A stretch of DNA of 64,000 bases from Leifsonia sp. SCN 70-46 (GCA_001725325.1 MEFY01000002.1:2049559-2113558); one strand, 5' to 3'; counted from the first letter of the stretch, positions 37,868 through 45,545 are shown. Program-made: numbers and translations. The notes: generated from the sequence alone by a model not told the origin.

Positions 37868-38179
37868 GTGTTTACAGCTCTTGCTCTCGCCACCCACCTC
37901 GGCGGTCCCGGGTTCGGCTTCGGCTGGATCTTCTTCTTCCTGATCCCGCTCTTCTGGATCGGCCTCATCGTCCTGGTCGTGAGCCTCGCGCGCCGTCGCC
38001 GCGGCCACTGGGGCGGCCCCTGGGCGCACGGGCACTACGGCGCCTTCGCCGCCGCCCGCGGCGCGGAGTCGACCCTCGCCGAGCGCTTCGCGCAGGGCGA
38101 CATCGACGAGAAGGAGTACCGCGCGCGCCTCGAGGTGCTGCGCGCCAACAGCCCCTTCACGCCGCCGGCAGCCAAGTAG
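37868..38179 (+). CDS. small membrane protein with SHOCT domain
   Basis: The 103-residue protein has one long hydrophobic helix (about 18-45) rich in Phe and Ile, a Gly/His/Trp-rich linker and a C-terminal SHOCT motif TLAERFAQGDIDEKEYRARLEVL (70-92). The GTG start is preceded by AAAGGAAC. SHOCT helices are found at the ends of many bacterial membrane proteins and probably mediate oligomerisation. It follows the two-component genes by 120 bp and may be under their control, which is inference. Confidence 0.82.
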   Translation: MFTALALATHLGGPGFGFGWIFFFLIPLFWIGLIVLVVSLARRRRGHWGGPWAHGHYGAFAAARGAESTLAERFAQGDIDEKEYRARLEVLRANSPFTPPAAK

Positions 38180-38260
38180 CCCGGATTGGCCCGCGCGGCG
38201 GGCCGGCACCCAGGCGATAGAGTCTCCCTTCTGACCACCCGGCCAGGAGGGAGATTCTGC

Positions 38261-38950
38261 GTGTCCGACCCCGCTCTCGAGCGCCGTTCGGCGATCCGGG
38301 CCAGCTGGGCCGTGGGCCTCGCGGTCGCGGCCTACGGGGTCTCGTTCGGCGCCCTCTCGGTCGCCTCGGGGCTCGACGTCTGGCAGACGTGCTTCCTCAG
38401 CCTCATCATGTTCTCGGGCGGCTCGCAGTTCGCCGTCATCGGCATCCTCGCGGGCGGCGGAGCGGCGGCGGGCGGTGCCGCGATCGCGAGCGGCGCGCTG
38501 CTCGGCACGCGCAACGGCCTCTACGCCCTGAGGATCGCGCCCATCATCGGCGGCCCGTGGCCCAAGAAGCTGCTCGCCGCCCACTGGACCATCGACGAGT
38601 CCACGGCGGTCTCCACCGCGCAGAAGACGCTCGTCGGCCAGCGCGCGGGCTTCTGGTGGACGGGCGCGATCATCTACGTGGGCTGGAACCTCACGACGCT
38701 CATCGGCGCCCTCATCGGCGACCTCCTGGGCGACGTGAGCCAGTACGGGCTCGACGCGGCCGCAGCGGCGGCGTTCCTCGGACTGCTGTGGCCGCGCCTG
38801 CGGCAGCTGCAGCCCGTGGTCGTCGCGGTGGGTGCCGCGGTCGTGGCGACGGTGCTCATCCCCGTCGTGCCGGCGGGCATCCCCGTGCTCGCCGCCGCCC
38901 TCGTCGCGATCGTCGTCGGCGTCACGAACTGGCTGGGGGCGAAGAGGTGA
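38261..38950 (+). CDS. azlC: branched-chain amino acid exporter, large subunit (AzlC family)
   Basis: The 229-residue protein has about five to six helices and the AzlC pattern SWAVGLAVAAYGVSFGALSVASG, FSGGSQFAVIGIL and a conserved LGTRNGLYALRIAP. With AzlD it forms a two-subunit exporter for branched-chain amino acids or azaleucine. GTG 38261 has AGGAGGGAG 10 nt upstream; an in-frame upstream ATG lacks a site. GTGA overlaps azlD. Confidence 0.92.
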   Translation: MSDPALERRSAIRASWAVGLAVAAYGVSFGALSVASGLDVWQTCFLSLIMFSGGSQFAVIGILAGGGAAAGGAAIASGALLGTRNGLYALRIAPIIGGPWPKKLLAAHWTIDESTAVSTAQKTLVGQRAGFWWTGAIIYVGWNLTTLIGALIGDLLGDVSQYGLDAAAAAAFLGLLWPRLRQLQPVVVAVGAAVVATVLIPVVPAGIPVLAAALVAIVVGVTNWLGAKR

Positions 38951-39252
38951 CGATCTGGCAGACGCTCATCCTCGCGTCCATCGCCGTGCTCGCGCTCAAG
39001 CTCGCGGGCTACCTCGTGCCGGCCTCGCTCGTCGAGAAGCCGACTCCCGCGCGCGTCGCGAACCTGTTGACCGTCGCGCTGCTCTCGGCGCTCATCATGG
39101 TGCAGACCGTGGGCGGCGCCCAGGGGATCGTCGTGGATGCGCGCGTGCCCGCCGTCATCGTCGCGGCCGTGCTGTTCGCGCTGCGCGTGCCGTTCATCGT
39201 CGTCGTCGCGGCGGCCGCGCTGGTCGCGGCCCTCATCAGGCTCTGGACCTAG
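38947..39252 (+). CDS. azlD: branched-chain amino acid exporter, small subunit (AzlD family)
   Basis: The 101-residue protein has three to four helices with the AzlD-typical segments KLAGYLVPASLVEKPTPARV and PAVIVAAVLFALRVPFIVVV. It completes the AzlCD pair. The start overlaps the azlC stop (GTGA) and the stop shares CTAG with the converging def gene. Leucine synthesis (leuA) also lies in this window but far away. Confidence 0.9.
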   Translation: MTIWQTLILASIAVLALKLAGYLVPASLVEKPTPARVANLLTVALLSALIMVQTVGGAQGIVVDARVPAVIVAAVLFALRVPFIVVVAAAALVAALIRLWT

Positions 39253-39815
39253 TCCTCCAGGTGGTCCTCGCCCGGCAGCCAGCTGAGGCCGGGAACTCCC
39301 CAGCCGTGCTTCTTGATCGCCTTCGCGACGGGCTTGTCATACTGCTCCTCGAGCCGGTCGACGTAGAGGATGCCGTTCAGGTGGTCGAACTCGTGCTGGA
39401 AGATGCGGGCGAGCCATCCCTCGGCCTCGATCTCGAACGGGTTCTGGTCGAGGTCGACGGCGCGCAGGATGGCCCGCTGCGCGCGTATCAGGGGGAACCG
39501 CTCGCCGGGCACCGACAGGCAGCCCTCGGAGTCCTCGTCGTCGTCGGCCTCGCCCACCGGGGTGGGGGAGATCCACAGCTCGGGGTTGATCGCGACGCCG
39601 CGCCACAGGATGCCGTCGTCGTCCGTCCAGTTGTAGACGAAGAGGCGCAGCGGCACGCCCACCTGCGGGCCCGCGAGGCCCACGCCGGGGGCCTCCCTCA
39701 TGGTGTCGAACATGTCGTCCACGAGCGTGCGCAGCTCGTCGTCGAACTCGGTGACCTCTGCGGCCTCGGAATGGAGCACGGACTCGCCCGTGATTCGAAT
39801 GGGGAGAACGGCCAT
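39249..39815 (-). CDS. def: peptide deformylase
   Basis: The 188-residue metalloenzyme removes the N-formyl group from nascent proteins. The three motifs are intact: GVGLAGPQVG (44-53), EGCLSVPG (97-104, metal ligand Cys99) and HEFDHLNG (141-148). An acidic loop rich in Asp and Glu (about 89-96) just before motif 2 is a modest oddity. ATG 39815 has a GGAGGA site upstream. It is read divergently from the DMT transporter, with 40 bp between. Confidence 0.95.
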   Translation of the reverse strand: MAVLPIRITGESVLHSEAAEVTEFDDELRTLVDDMFDTMREAPGVGLAGPQVGVPLRLFVYNWTDDDGILWRGVAINPELWISPTPVGEADDDEDSEGCLSVPGERFPLIRAQRAILRAVDLDQNPFEIEAEGWLARIFQHEFDHLNGILYVDRLEEQYDKPVAKAIKKHGWGVPGLSWLPGEDHLED

Positions 39816-39855
39816 TCCTCCAGAATATCGGGCCGCGAGCGGGTAGATTCGACGG

Positions 39856-40839
39856 GTGCCGCCGGACCTCCAGGAACTCACCGACCAGCTGGACACCCAG
39901 TCGGGCATCGGGATCGTGCTCGCCGTGGTGGCGGCGGTGCTCCTCGCGTTCGGCACCCAGTTCCAGAACCGCGGGGTCGTGCTCGTCGGCCAGAAGTCGG
40001 GCGGCAAGGGCAAGACGGGGCTCAGCCTCGGCCAGCTCGGCGCGCTCCTCGCCCGCCCGTCGTGGGTGGTCGGAACCCTGCTCCTGGGCCTCGCGATCGT
40101 GCTGCAGCTCTCGAGCCTCACCTTCGCACCCCTCACAGTCGTGCAGCCCCTCGGGGCCATCGCCCTCGTCGTCACCGCGATCGTCAACTCGCGCGTGAGC
40201 AAGATCCCGCTCGACCGGGAGTCCATCCGCGCGATAGTCGTGTGCGTCATCGGTGTCGCGGCGTTCGTGACGATCGCAGCGTTCGTCACCGAGCGGCACC
40301 CGATCACCGCGACCCAGCTGTCGGTCGTGCTGACGATCCTCTCGGTCGTGCTCGTCGTCTTCGTGACGCTCTTCATCCTCATGAAGCGCCGCACGCCGCG
40401 CCCCATCTTCTACGTCGTCGCCGCGGGCGTGCTCTTCGGCTTCGTCGTGACGCTCGCCAACGTCGTCATCGGCCGCGTGCAGACGATCCTCACCTCCGGG
40501 CGCGGCATCGACACGTCCGACATCCTCACCATCGTGTGCGTCATCGGCCTCGCCGCGGCCGCCCTGCTGGGCACGTACTTCGTGCAGACCGCCCACTCGT
40601 CGAACCCGCCCGACCTCGTCGTCGCGGGGCTCACGGTCATCGACCCGATCGTCGCCGTCTCGATCGGCATCATCGTGCTCGGCGAGGCGTCGAGCGCCCC
40701 GCTGTGGGCGATCTTCGCCTTCGCCGCGGCAGCCGCCGCCGCGATCTGGGGAGTCGTCTCCCTCTCGCGCCACCACCCGCAGTCGCTGGCCAATACCGCA
40801 CTCGCCGACGCCGTGGAAGACGCCTCCAAGACCCCTTAA
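39856..40839 (+). CDS. DMT-superfamily transporter / EamA-like permease
   Basis: The 327-residue protein has nine to ten hydrophobic helices in two related halves, with the family-typical VVQPLGAIALVVTAIVNSRV in the first half and DPIVAVSIGIIVLGEASSAPLW in the second. It probably transports a small metabolite, but the direction and substrate are unknown. The GTG lies 6 nt after TAGATT, a leaderless signature. The glycosyltransferase gene follows after 18 nt but has its own possible -10 (TACGGT). Confidence 0.85.
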   Translation: MPPDLQELTDQLDTQSGIGIVLAVVAAVLLAFGTQFQNRGVVLVGQKSGGKGKTGLSLGQLGALLARPSWVVGTLLLGLAIVLQLSSLTFAPLTVVQPLGAIALVVTAIVNSRVSKIPLDRESIRAIVVCVIGVAAFVTIAAFVTERHPITATQLSVVLTILSVVLVVFVTLFILMKRRTPRPIFYVVAAGVLFGFVVTLANVVIGRVQTILTSGRGIDTSDILTIVCVIGLAAAALLGTYFVQTAHSSNPPDLVVAGLTVIDPIVAVSIGIIVLGEASSAPLWAIFAFAAAAAAAIWGVVSLSRHHPQSLANTALADAVEDASKTP

Positions 40840-40857
40840 GGTACGGTTTTAGCCAAT

Positions 40858-42096
40858 ATGACTTCTGCCGCCCGACGTTCCCCCCACGAGGGCAAGCCCA
40901 GACTCCGCATCCTCATCGGTGCCGACACGTTCGCGCCCGAGATCAACGGCGCGGCGACCTTCATCGCGCGCCTGAGCGCCGGACTCGTCGAGCGCGGGCA
41001 CGACGTGCACATCGCCGCTCCCGCCTACTCCAACAAGAAGCGCGGGGCGCAGCAGGAGGTGCACGAGGGCCAGACCATGACCGTGCACCGCATCTACTCG
41101 TGGCGCTGGTACCCGCACCCGTGGCTACGCTTCGCGCTGCCGTGGCGCATCAAGCAGAACAGCGCCAAGATCCTCGACCTCGTGAAGCCCGACGTCGTGC
41201 ACTTCCAGTCGCACATCGTCGTCGGCCGCGGCCTGACCATCGAGGGCGAGAAGCGCGGCGTCCGCCTCATCGGCACCAACCACTTCATGCCCGAGAACGC
41301 CCTCGAGTACACGCTCATCATCCCGCCCTTCCTCGAGAAGAAGGCGGTCCGCATGGCGTGGGATGCGGCCGGCCGCGTCTTCGGGCGGGCCGAGCGCGTC
41401 TCCGCCCCCACCCAGAAGGGCGCCGACTACCTCGAGCTGAACACGTCGGTGCGCAACGTGCTCGCCATCTCGTGCGGCATCGACGCCCACAACTACGCGC
41501 CCAACCTCGAGCCCCGCACCGAGAACCGCATCCTGTTCCTCGGCCGCCTCGTCGAGGAGAAGCAGATCGACAAGCTCATCCGCGCCTTCGCGAAGCTCGA
41601 CGCCTCGCTCGACGCGAAGCTCGAGATCGTGGGCGGCGGCGACCAGGAGGCCAAGCTCAAGGCCCTCGCGACGGCGCTCGGCGTGCGCGACCGCGTGCAC
41701 TTCTCCGGGTATGTCGACGAGGCCTACCTGCGGGATGCCCTCACGCGCGCGACCGTCTTCGCGATGCCGTCCATCGCAGAGCTGCAGAGCATCTCGACCA
41801 TGGAGGCCATGGCCTCGGGCCTGCCCATCGTCGGCGCGGACGCGATGGCCCTCCCGCACCTCGTGCACGACGGCGAGAACGGGTTCCTCTTCGAGCCCGG
41901 CAACGTCGACGAGCTCGCCGAGAAGCTCACGCGCGTGCTCACGATGCCCGAGGACGAGCTGCTCGCCTTCAAGAAAGAGAGCCTGCGCCTCGTGGAGGCG
42001 CACGACATCCAGCGCACCCTCGACACCTTCGAGAGCCTCTACCGCGGCGAGCCCGTGGAACAGGGCGTCGGCACGGAGGCGAAGGGGCGGCACTAG
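40858..42096 (+). CDS. GT4-family glycosyltransferase
   Basis: The 412-residue enzyme has the GT-B fold: N-terminal GADTFAPEINGAATFIARL with the nucleotide-independent acceptor domain, and C-terminal RILFLGRLVEEKQIDKLI and the E-x7-E motif in AELQSISTMEAMASGLP that binds the sugar nucleotide. It resembles PimB/MgtA-type mannosyltransferases acting on glycolipids, retaining and cytoplasmic. The acceptor is not certain. The ATG is only about 10 nt after a -10-like TACGGT, so a very short 5' leader is expected. Confidence 0.88.
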   Translation: MTSAARRSPHEGKPRLRILIGADTFAPEINGAATFIARLSAGLVERGHDVHIAAPAYSNKKRGAQQEVHEGQTMTVHRIYSWRWYPHPWLRFALPWRIKQNSAKILDLVKPDVVHFQSHIVVGRGLTIEGEKRGVRLIGTNHFMPENALEYTLIIPPFLEKKAVRMAWDAAGRVFGRAERVSAPTQKGADYLELNTSVRNVLAISCGIDAHNYAPNLEPRTENRILFLGRLVEEKQIDKLIRAFAKLDASLDAKLEIVGGGDQEAKLKALATALGVRDRVHFSGYVDEAYLRDALTRATVFAMPSIAELQSISTMEAMASGLPIVGADAMALPHLVHDGENGFLFEPGNVDELAEKLTRVLTMPEDELLAFKKESLRLVEAHDIQRTLDTFESLYRGEPVEQGVGTEAKGRH

Positions 42097-42132
42097 CCCT
42101 GTATCGTTGATGCGTCCGCGGCCCGCGGGCAC

Positions 42133-42206
42133 GGGGCGGTAGCTCAGCTGGTTAGAGCAGCGGACTCATAATCCGTCGGTCACGGGTTCAAGTCCCGTCC
42201 GCCCTA
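42133..42206 (+). tRNA. tRNA with CAU anticodon (elongator Met, or Ile2)
   Basis: The 74-nt cloverleaf has acceptor stem GGGGCGG (42133-42139) with CCGCCCT (42199-42205). It has D-arm GCTC...GAGC, anticodon loop CTCATAA with CAT at 42167-42169, T-arm CGGG-TTCAAGT-CCCG, and discriminator A. Lack of the initiator C1-A72 mismatch and three G-C anticodon-stem pairs excludes initiator tRNA. Sequence alone does not separate elongator Met from lysidine-modified Ile2. A -10 TATCGT lies at 42102-42107. Confidence 0.9.
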
Positions 42207-42267
42207 CGGCGGCTCCTGCGACGGAACTCGCCCGCCCGATCGCCCTCCGCGCCCACGTCCACACCGC

Positions 42268-42285
42268 TATAGTGACTGAAAGTCA
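42268..42285 (+). promoter_or_regulatory. -10 box with overlapping inverted repeat, promoter of the three-gene cluster
   Basis: TATAGT (42268-42273) is nearly consensus. Its last base begins the perfect inverted repeat TGACT-GAA-AGTCA (42273-42285), which would cover the start point. The ATG of the first gene is 35 nt downstream. An operator for an unknown repressor is plausible. No good -35 is visible. Confidence 0.6.
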
Positions 42286-42319
42286 TGTAGACGCGGACCT
42301 GCCGAGAGAGCGGTGAAGG

Positions 42320-42550
42320 ATGTTGGGGCTCGATTGGCTGCCGCTGGTGGTCGTGTGCGTGGTCATCGGCGGCCTCATCCTGGTCGCTCCCCGCGCCGCG
42401 GCCGAGGGCGCTCTGGAGCTGTTCGGCATCGTGTGGTCCCGGCGGGCGCTCAAGCCCGAGACGGCGCTCCGACTCGCCGTGGGTAGCGGCCTGGTGCTCA
42501 TCGTGGTGGGGACGACGGTGGGGCTGCTGATGGCCTCGCCGTGGCGATGA
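42320..42550 (+). CDS. two-helix membrane protein, function unknown (76 aa)
   Basis: The protein has two hydrophobic helices (about 6-24 and 51-72) linked by a charged segment. A weak GTGAAGG site precedes the ATG. It overlaps the next gene by ATGA, and that one overlaps a third, forming a compact unit of membrane, soluble and membrane proteins. I do not recognise the family. The coupling and the dedicated promoter support a real gene. Confidence 0.6.
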   Translation: MLGLDWLPLVVVCVVIGGLILVAPRAAAEGALELFGIVWSRRALKPETALRLAVGSGLVLIVVGTTVGLLMASPWR

Positions 42551-42837
42551 CCCTGCGCGCGTTCTCCGATGCGGAGCGGGATCTGGTGTGGTCCTTCGAC
42601 CCGCTGAGCCTCGCGGGGCTGCGAGGCCGGTTCCCCGCCCTCTACGACGCCCTCCTCGTGCGCGTCCTCGAACAGGCGCCCGACTCCGGCTACCGCGTGC
42701 TCGTGGCCGACCTCCTCCGCGGGTGGTTCGCCGCCGACCTCGCGCGAGCGCGTCCCCTGGCGGCGCGGCTCTCCGCCGAGTTGGTGTCACTCCGACGTGG
42801 ACTCGACCTGCTTAACACCGACGAGAGGACATCATGA
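42547..42837 (+). CDS. small soluble protein, function unknown (96 aa)
   Basis: This is a mainly helical, Arg- and Leu-rich protein without membrane segments or known motifs. The start at ATG 42547 overlaps the preceding stop as ATGA; a GTG two codons upstream is also possible. Its stop again overlaps the next start (ATGA). The central segment RFPALYDALLVRVLEQAPD could mediate protein contact. It is probably a cytosolic partner of the two membrane proteins flanking it, which is inference. Confidence 0.6.
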   Translation: MTLRAFSDAERDLVWSFDPLSLAGLRGRFPALYDALLVRVLEQAPDSGYRVLVADLLRGWFAADLARARPLAARLSAELVSLRRGLDLLNTDERTS

Positions 42838-43082
42838 GCGACATCGACCACCCCACCCCCGTCCGGACCAACGGCGCGCACGCCGCCATGTGGGCGGTCG
42901 GCGCGATCTTCTTGGTCGGCGGCATCGTCCTCGCCGTCGTGACGTGGAACCTCGGCACCAGTGCAGCCGACCAGGGAACGCTCGCGCGGTCGTTCGTCGC
43001 GGTCTACATCGGTATCGGCGTGAGCTCGTTCGGCCTGCTGCTCCTGCTCATCGCGTGGACGGTCGCCGCAGCGAAGCGCTAG
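42834..43082 (+). CDS. two-helix membrane protein, function unknown (82 aa)
   Basis: A polar N terminus of 18 residues is followed by two hydrophobic helices (about 19-40 and 53-78). No family is recognised. It ends the three-gene unit. Its TAG (43080-43082) directly abuts the stop of the converging DUF1801 gene within CTAGCTAG, so the two messages run out with no spacer. Confidence 0.6.
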   Translation: MSDIDHPTPVRTNGAHAAMWAVGAIFLVGGIVLAVVTWNLGTSAADQGTLARSFVAVYIGIGVSSFGLLLLLIAWTVAAAKR

Positions 43083-43508
43083 CTAGCGCCCGACGGCCTT
43101 CGTCACGAGCGCCGCGATCATCTTCTCCTCGGCAGGGCCGATCTTCGTGACGGCGAACGACGTCGGCCAGACGGCGCCGTCGTCGAGGGCCGCATCCTCG
43201 TTGAAGCCGAGGGTGAGGTAGCGCACCTTGAACTTGGAGGCGGGCTGGAAGAAGACGATGTTCTTTCCGTCGAGGTAGTAGGCGGGGGAGCCGTACCAGG
43301 TCTTGGGCTTGAGCTCGGGGGCGGTCGTCGTGATGATCTCGTGCAGCTTGTAGCCGAGCTCCCGGTCGGTGCCCGTGGACTCCTCGATCTTCGCGAGCAC
43401 GTCCTTGAGGGCCTCCGCCTCGCCGGCCTGGGCCTTGAGCTCCCGGGCCCGCTCCTTCATGGCGGCCTTCTCTTCTTTGCTGAACTCGGGCTTCGTCGAT
43501 TCGCTCAT
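43083..43508 (-). CDS. DUF1801 / YdhG-like iron-chaperone-fold protein
   Basis: The 141-residue protein has a Lys/Glu-rich helical N terminus (1-45). The DUF1801 core follows, with ELKPKTWYGSPAYYLDGKNIVFFQPASKFKVRYLTLGFNED, including the conserved W-Y-G and F-x-P. Family members adopt a frataxin-like fold; some are called iron chaperones, but the role is not established. The ATG at 43508 follows TACTCT (43520-43515) by 6 nt, so it is probably leaderless. The 165 bp upstream hold no recognisable gene. Confidence 0.83.
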   Translation of the reverse strand: MSESTKPEFSKEEKAAMKERARELKAQAGEAEALKDVLAKIEESTGTDRELGYKLHEIITTTAPELKPKTWYGSPAYYLDGKNIVFFQPASKFKVRYLTLGFNEDAALDDGAVWPTSFAVTKIGPAEEKMIAALVTKAVGR

Positions 43509-43673
43509 GCATCGAGAGTACGGGCGCGTGCGGGGGAGCGCTTCTCCGAACCTGCTCGGAAGGCACAGGGCTGGCCGTCGAGCGGATCCGTGGAGCTCGA
43601 CGACCAGCGGCCTGTACCACTACTGTGCCACGCAGTATCGGGCAGAAGAAGAGGGGTTTTCGCCTAACGGCGG

Positions 43674-44168
43674 CTAGCGGCGGTCGGGGCCGTGGGCGAT
43701 GCGGCCGGGCGGATCCTCGAGGATGGCCGCATCCGCGAGATCGAGCGTCGGGTAGTAGCCGATGAGGAGCTGGTCGGACTGCCGGATCGACCACGTCGTG
43801 GCCCGGTAGTAGGCGGGGTGCTCGGCCGTCGCGGGGAAGAAGCGCACGGCGCCCTTCGGCTGCGAGGGGCTGTTGCGCATCACCACCCACTCCATCTCGC
43901 TCACCTGGATGGGCGGCCACGGCCACGCCGTCATGATTCCTCCTCGTGCCGTGCGCACCGACCAGTCCCACAGGCGGTCGCACGCGCGCTCGATCGACCA
44001 CGCATAGCCCACGAGGTCGCCGCCCGCCGTCACCCCGCGGAACGCCTGCTGCCCGCGCACCCTGCCGTACTCGACGCTGCCCACCCGTGTTCCGCGCCGC
44101 ACGAGCAGCCACACGCCCGGCTGGGGCGACCGCTCGAGGTGGTCGCTCGGTCTCCAGTGGTGGGGCAT
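43674..44168 (-). CDS. orphan protein under LexA-type control (164 aa)
   Basis: I do not recognise this protein. It is soluble, rich in Trp (about nine) and Arg, with a segment WSIERACDRLWDWSVR (61-76 from ATG 44180) and an Ile/Tyr-rich C-terminal half. The start at 44168 is chosen because TTGACC (44204-44199), a 17-nt spacer and TATGTT (44181-44176) form a near-consensus promoter 7 nt before this ATG. An in-frame ATG at 44180 lies inside that -10 box. A LexA-type palindrome covers the -10. It is probably a DNA-damage-induced gene, and what it does is unknown. Confidence 0.68.
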   Translation of the reverse strand: MPHHWRPSDHLERSPQPGVWLLVRRGTRVGSVEYGRVRGQQAFRGVTAGGDLVGYAWSIERACDRLWDWSVRTARGGIMTAWPWPPIQVSEMEWVVMRNSPSQPKGAVRFFPATAEHPAYYRATTWSIRQSDQLLIGYYPTLDLADAAILEDPPGRIAHGPDRR

Positions 44169-44172
44169 GCAG

Positions 44173-44188
44173 TAGAACATATGTTCGA
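44173..44188. promoter_or_regulatory. LexA/SOS-type box
   Basis: The site TAGAAC-ATAT-GTTCGA matches the Gram-positive and mycobacterial SOS consensus TCGAAC-N4-GTTCGA at 11 of 12 positions. It covers the -10 box (44181-44176) of the minus-strand gene, which is the expected place for repression. It also lies about 35 bp before the pentapeptide gene at 44224. Confidence 0.78.
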
Positions 44189-44223
44189 ATCTCGCCCCGG
44201 TCAAGCTGGTAGTCTCGAGGCCG

Positions 44224-45006
44224 ATGTCGTCAGAGCTCACCGCCGATTGCGCCAACTGCTTCGCGCTGTGCTGCGTGGCGCTCGCCTTCACGCGGTCCGC
44301 CGACTTCGCCTTCGACAAGGGCGCCGCCGACCCGTGCCGCAACCTCGAGGACGACTTCCGCTGCGGCATCCACCCCGACCTGCGCGACCGCGGGATGCGC
44401 GGCTGCACGGTCTTCGACTGCGCGGGTGCCGGCCAGAAGGTGTCGCAGCACACCTACGGCGGCGTGAGCTGGCGCGCCGAGCCCGCCGCGCGCGGGGAGA
44501 TGTTCGCCGTGTTCGACATCGTGCGCGAGCTGCACGAGCTGCTCTGGTACCTCACCGAGGCCGTCGAGGTCGCTCCGGGCCTCGCGGGGGAGGCGGGCGC
44601 CCTGCTCGCCGAGACCGAGGCGATGACCCTGCTGCCGGGCGTCGACATCCTCGCGCAGGATGTCTCGTCGCACCACGCCCGCGCACGAGACCTGCTGCTG
44701 CGGGTGAGCGCCGAGGCCCGCTCGCCCGCGGGACCGGACCACCGCGGCGCCGACCTCATGGGCCGCAGCCTCCGGGGTGCCGACCTCGACCGTGCGAGCT
44801 TCCGCGGCGCCTACCTGATCGGCGCGGACCTGCGCGGCGCGAGCCTGCGCCGCGCCGACCTCGTCGGTGCCGACCTGCGCGACGCCGACCTGTCCGGCGC
44901 CGACCTCACGGGAGCGCTGTTCCTCACCCAGGCCCAGGTCAACGCCGCGAGGGGCGACGCCGTCACACGGCTGCCCGTGCGCCTCGCGCGCCCGGCGCAC
45001 TGGTAA
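44224..45006 (+). CDS. pentapeptide-repeat protein with Cys-rich N-terminal domain
   Basis: The 260-residue protein starts with a cysteine cluster (Cys9, 12, 16, 17, then 38, 47, 61 and 66), resembling a YkgJ-like or other metal-cluster domain. A helical middle region follows. About ten A(D/S)LxG-type pentapeptides (roughly 173-230) form a right-handed quadrilateral helix. Pentapeptide proteins can mimic DNA and bind gyrase, but most have unknown roles. A -10 TAGTCT sits 8 nt before the ATG. The LexA box 36 bp upstream could affect this gene too. Confidence 0.82.
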   Translation: MSSELTADCANCFALCCVALAFTRSADFAFDKGAADPCRNLEDDFRCGIHPDLRDRGMRGCTVFDCAGAGQKVSQHTYGGVSWRAEPAARGEMFAVFDIVRELHELLWYLTEAVEVAPGLAGEAGALLAETEAMTLLPGVDILAQDVSSHHARARDLLLRVSAEARSPAGPDHRGADLMGRSLRGADLDRASFRGAYLIGADLRGASLRRADLVGADLRDADLSGADLTGALFLTQAQVNAARGDAVTRLPVRLARPAHW

Positions 45007-45015
45007 ATTCGAACC

Positions 45016-45354
45016 GTGGGCACCCTCTTCTACGGCGACGCGAGACTGGCCATCCCGGTCGACGACCGAGCGCTCGCGCACCTCAAGGTGATCTTCGTCA
45101 ACAAGCTGCGCCGGGGCGAGTCGTTCACGTACTCGTGGGTGAAGTCGCCCGCCGAGGGCCACGGCCGCTCGACGGTGTGGGTGTCGCCCGAGATCGCGCT
45201 GCAGTTCGACTTCGAGGGCAGCAAGGCGCCCGCGCTCAACCGCCGCTGGCTCGAGGAGCTCTCGCAGCTCGCCAGCAGCGGCGCGGGGCTCTCGCTCACC
45301 GACGAGCCCGTCGAGCCCGACCCCGCGACGGGGTCGATACCGGTCGTCTCCTAG
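45016..45354 (+). CDS. DUF7882-type protein (Microbacteriaceae)
   Basis: The 112-residue protein matches a family I associate with Microbacteriaceae, often labelled ATP-dependent DNA ligase-associated. It starts MGTLFYGDARLAIPVDDRALAHL and contains KLRRGESFTYSW and APALNRRWLEEL. Its function is not established. The GTG start lies 6 nt after TAAATT (45004-45009), 10 bp behind the pentapeptide stop. The stop shares CTAG with the converging small membrane protein gene. Confidence 0.75.
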   Translation: MGTLFYGDARLAIPVDDRALAHLKVIFVNKLRRGESFTYSWVKSPAEGHGRSTVWVSPEIALQFDFEGSKAPALNRRWLEELSQLASSGAGLSLTDEPVEPDPATGSIPVVS

Positions 45355-45545
45355 CGGCTGACGCGCCCGCGGCCGAAGATCAGCCACAGGATCGAGCCGA
45401 GCACCGACAGGAAGAACGCGACGACGATCCACAGCACCTTGCCGCCGACGCCGTGGTTGGGGTTCTTCGCGATCGAGACGACCGTGATGATGAAGATGAT
45501 GAGTCCGACGACGCCGCTGATGCCGCCAAGGGTGATGGGATCCAT
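45351..45545 (-). CDS. PLDc_N-like two-helix membrane protein (64 aa)
   Basis: The 64-residue protein consists of two hydrophobic helices (about 9-27 and 38-58) and ends in the FGR motif (ILWLIFGRGR) typical of phospholipase D nuclease N-terminal (PLDc_N) membrane proteins. Stand-alone versions are common in actinobacteria and have unknown roles. The ATG follows TAGGCT (45557-45552) by 6 nt. It is divergent from the CoA-transferase gene, whose promoter is equally compact. Confidence 0.8.
   Translation of the reverse strand: MDPITLGGISGVVGLIIFIITVVSIAKNPNHGVGGKVLWIVVAFFLSVLGSILWLIFGRGRVSR

Noticed and set aside
42133-42206. Initiator tRNA-fMet.
   Set aside because: The first base pair is G-U rather than the C1-A72 mismatch, and the anticodon stem lacks the three consecutive G-C pairs of initiators.
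43509-43673. Small genes in the 165-bp gap, including an open frame running 43369-43677.
   Set aside because: The frame is mostly antisense to the DUF1801 gene, has no ribosome-binding site or promoter of its own, and its composition is not protein-like. I see nothing convincing in the gap beyond the DUF1801 promoter.
44166-44180. ATG at 44180 as start of the orphan gene.
   Set aside because: It sits inside the -10 box TATGTT; the next in-frame ATG (44168) is 7 nt behind that box, matching the leaderless pattern.
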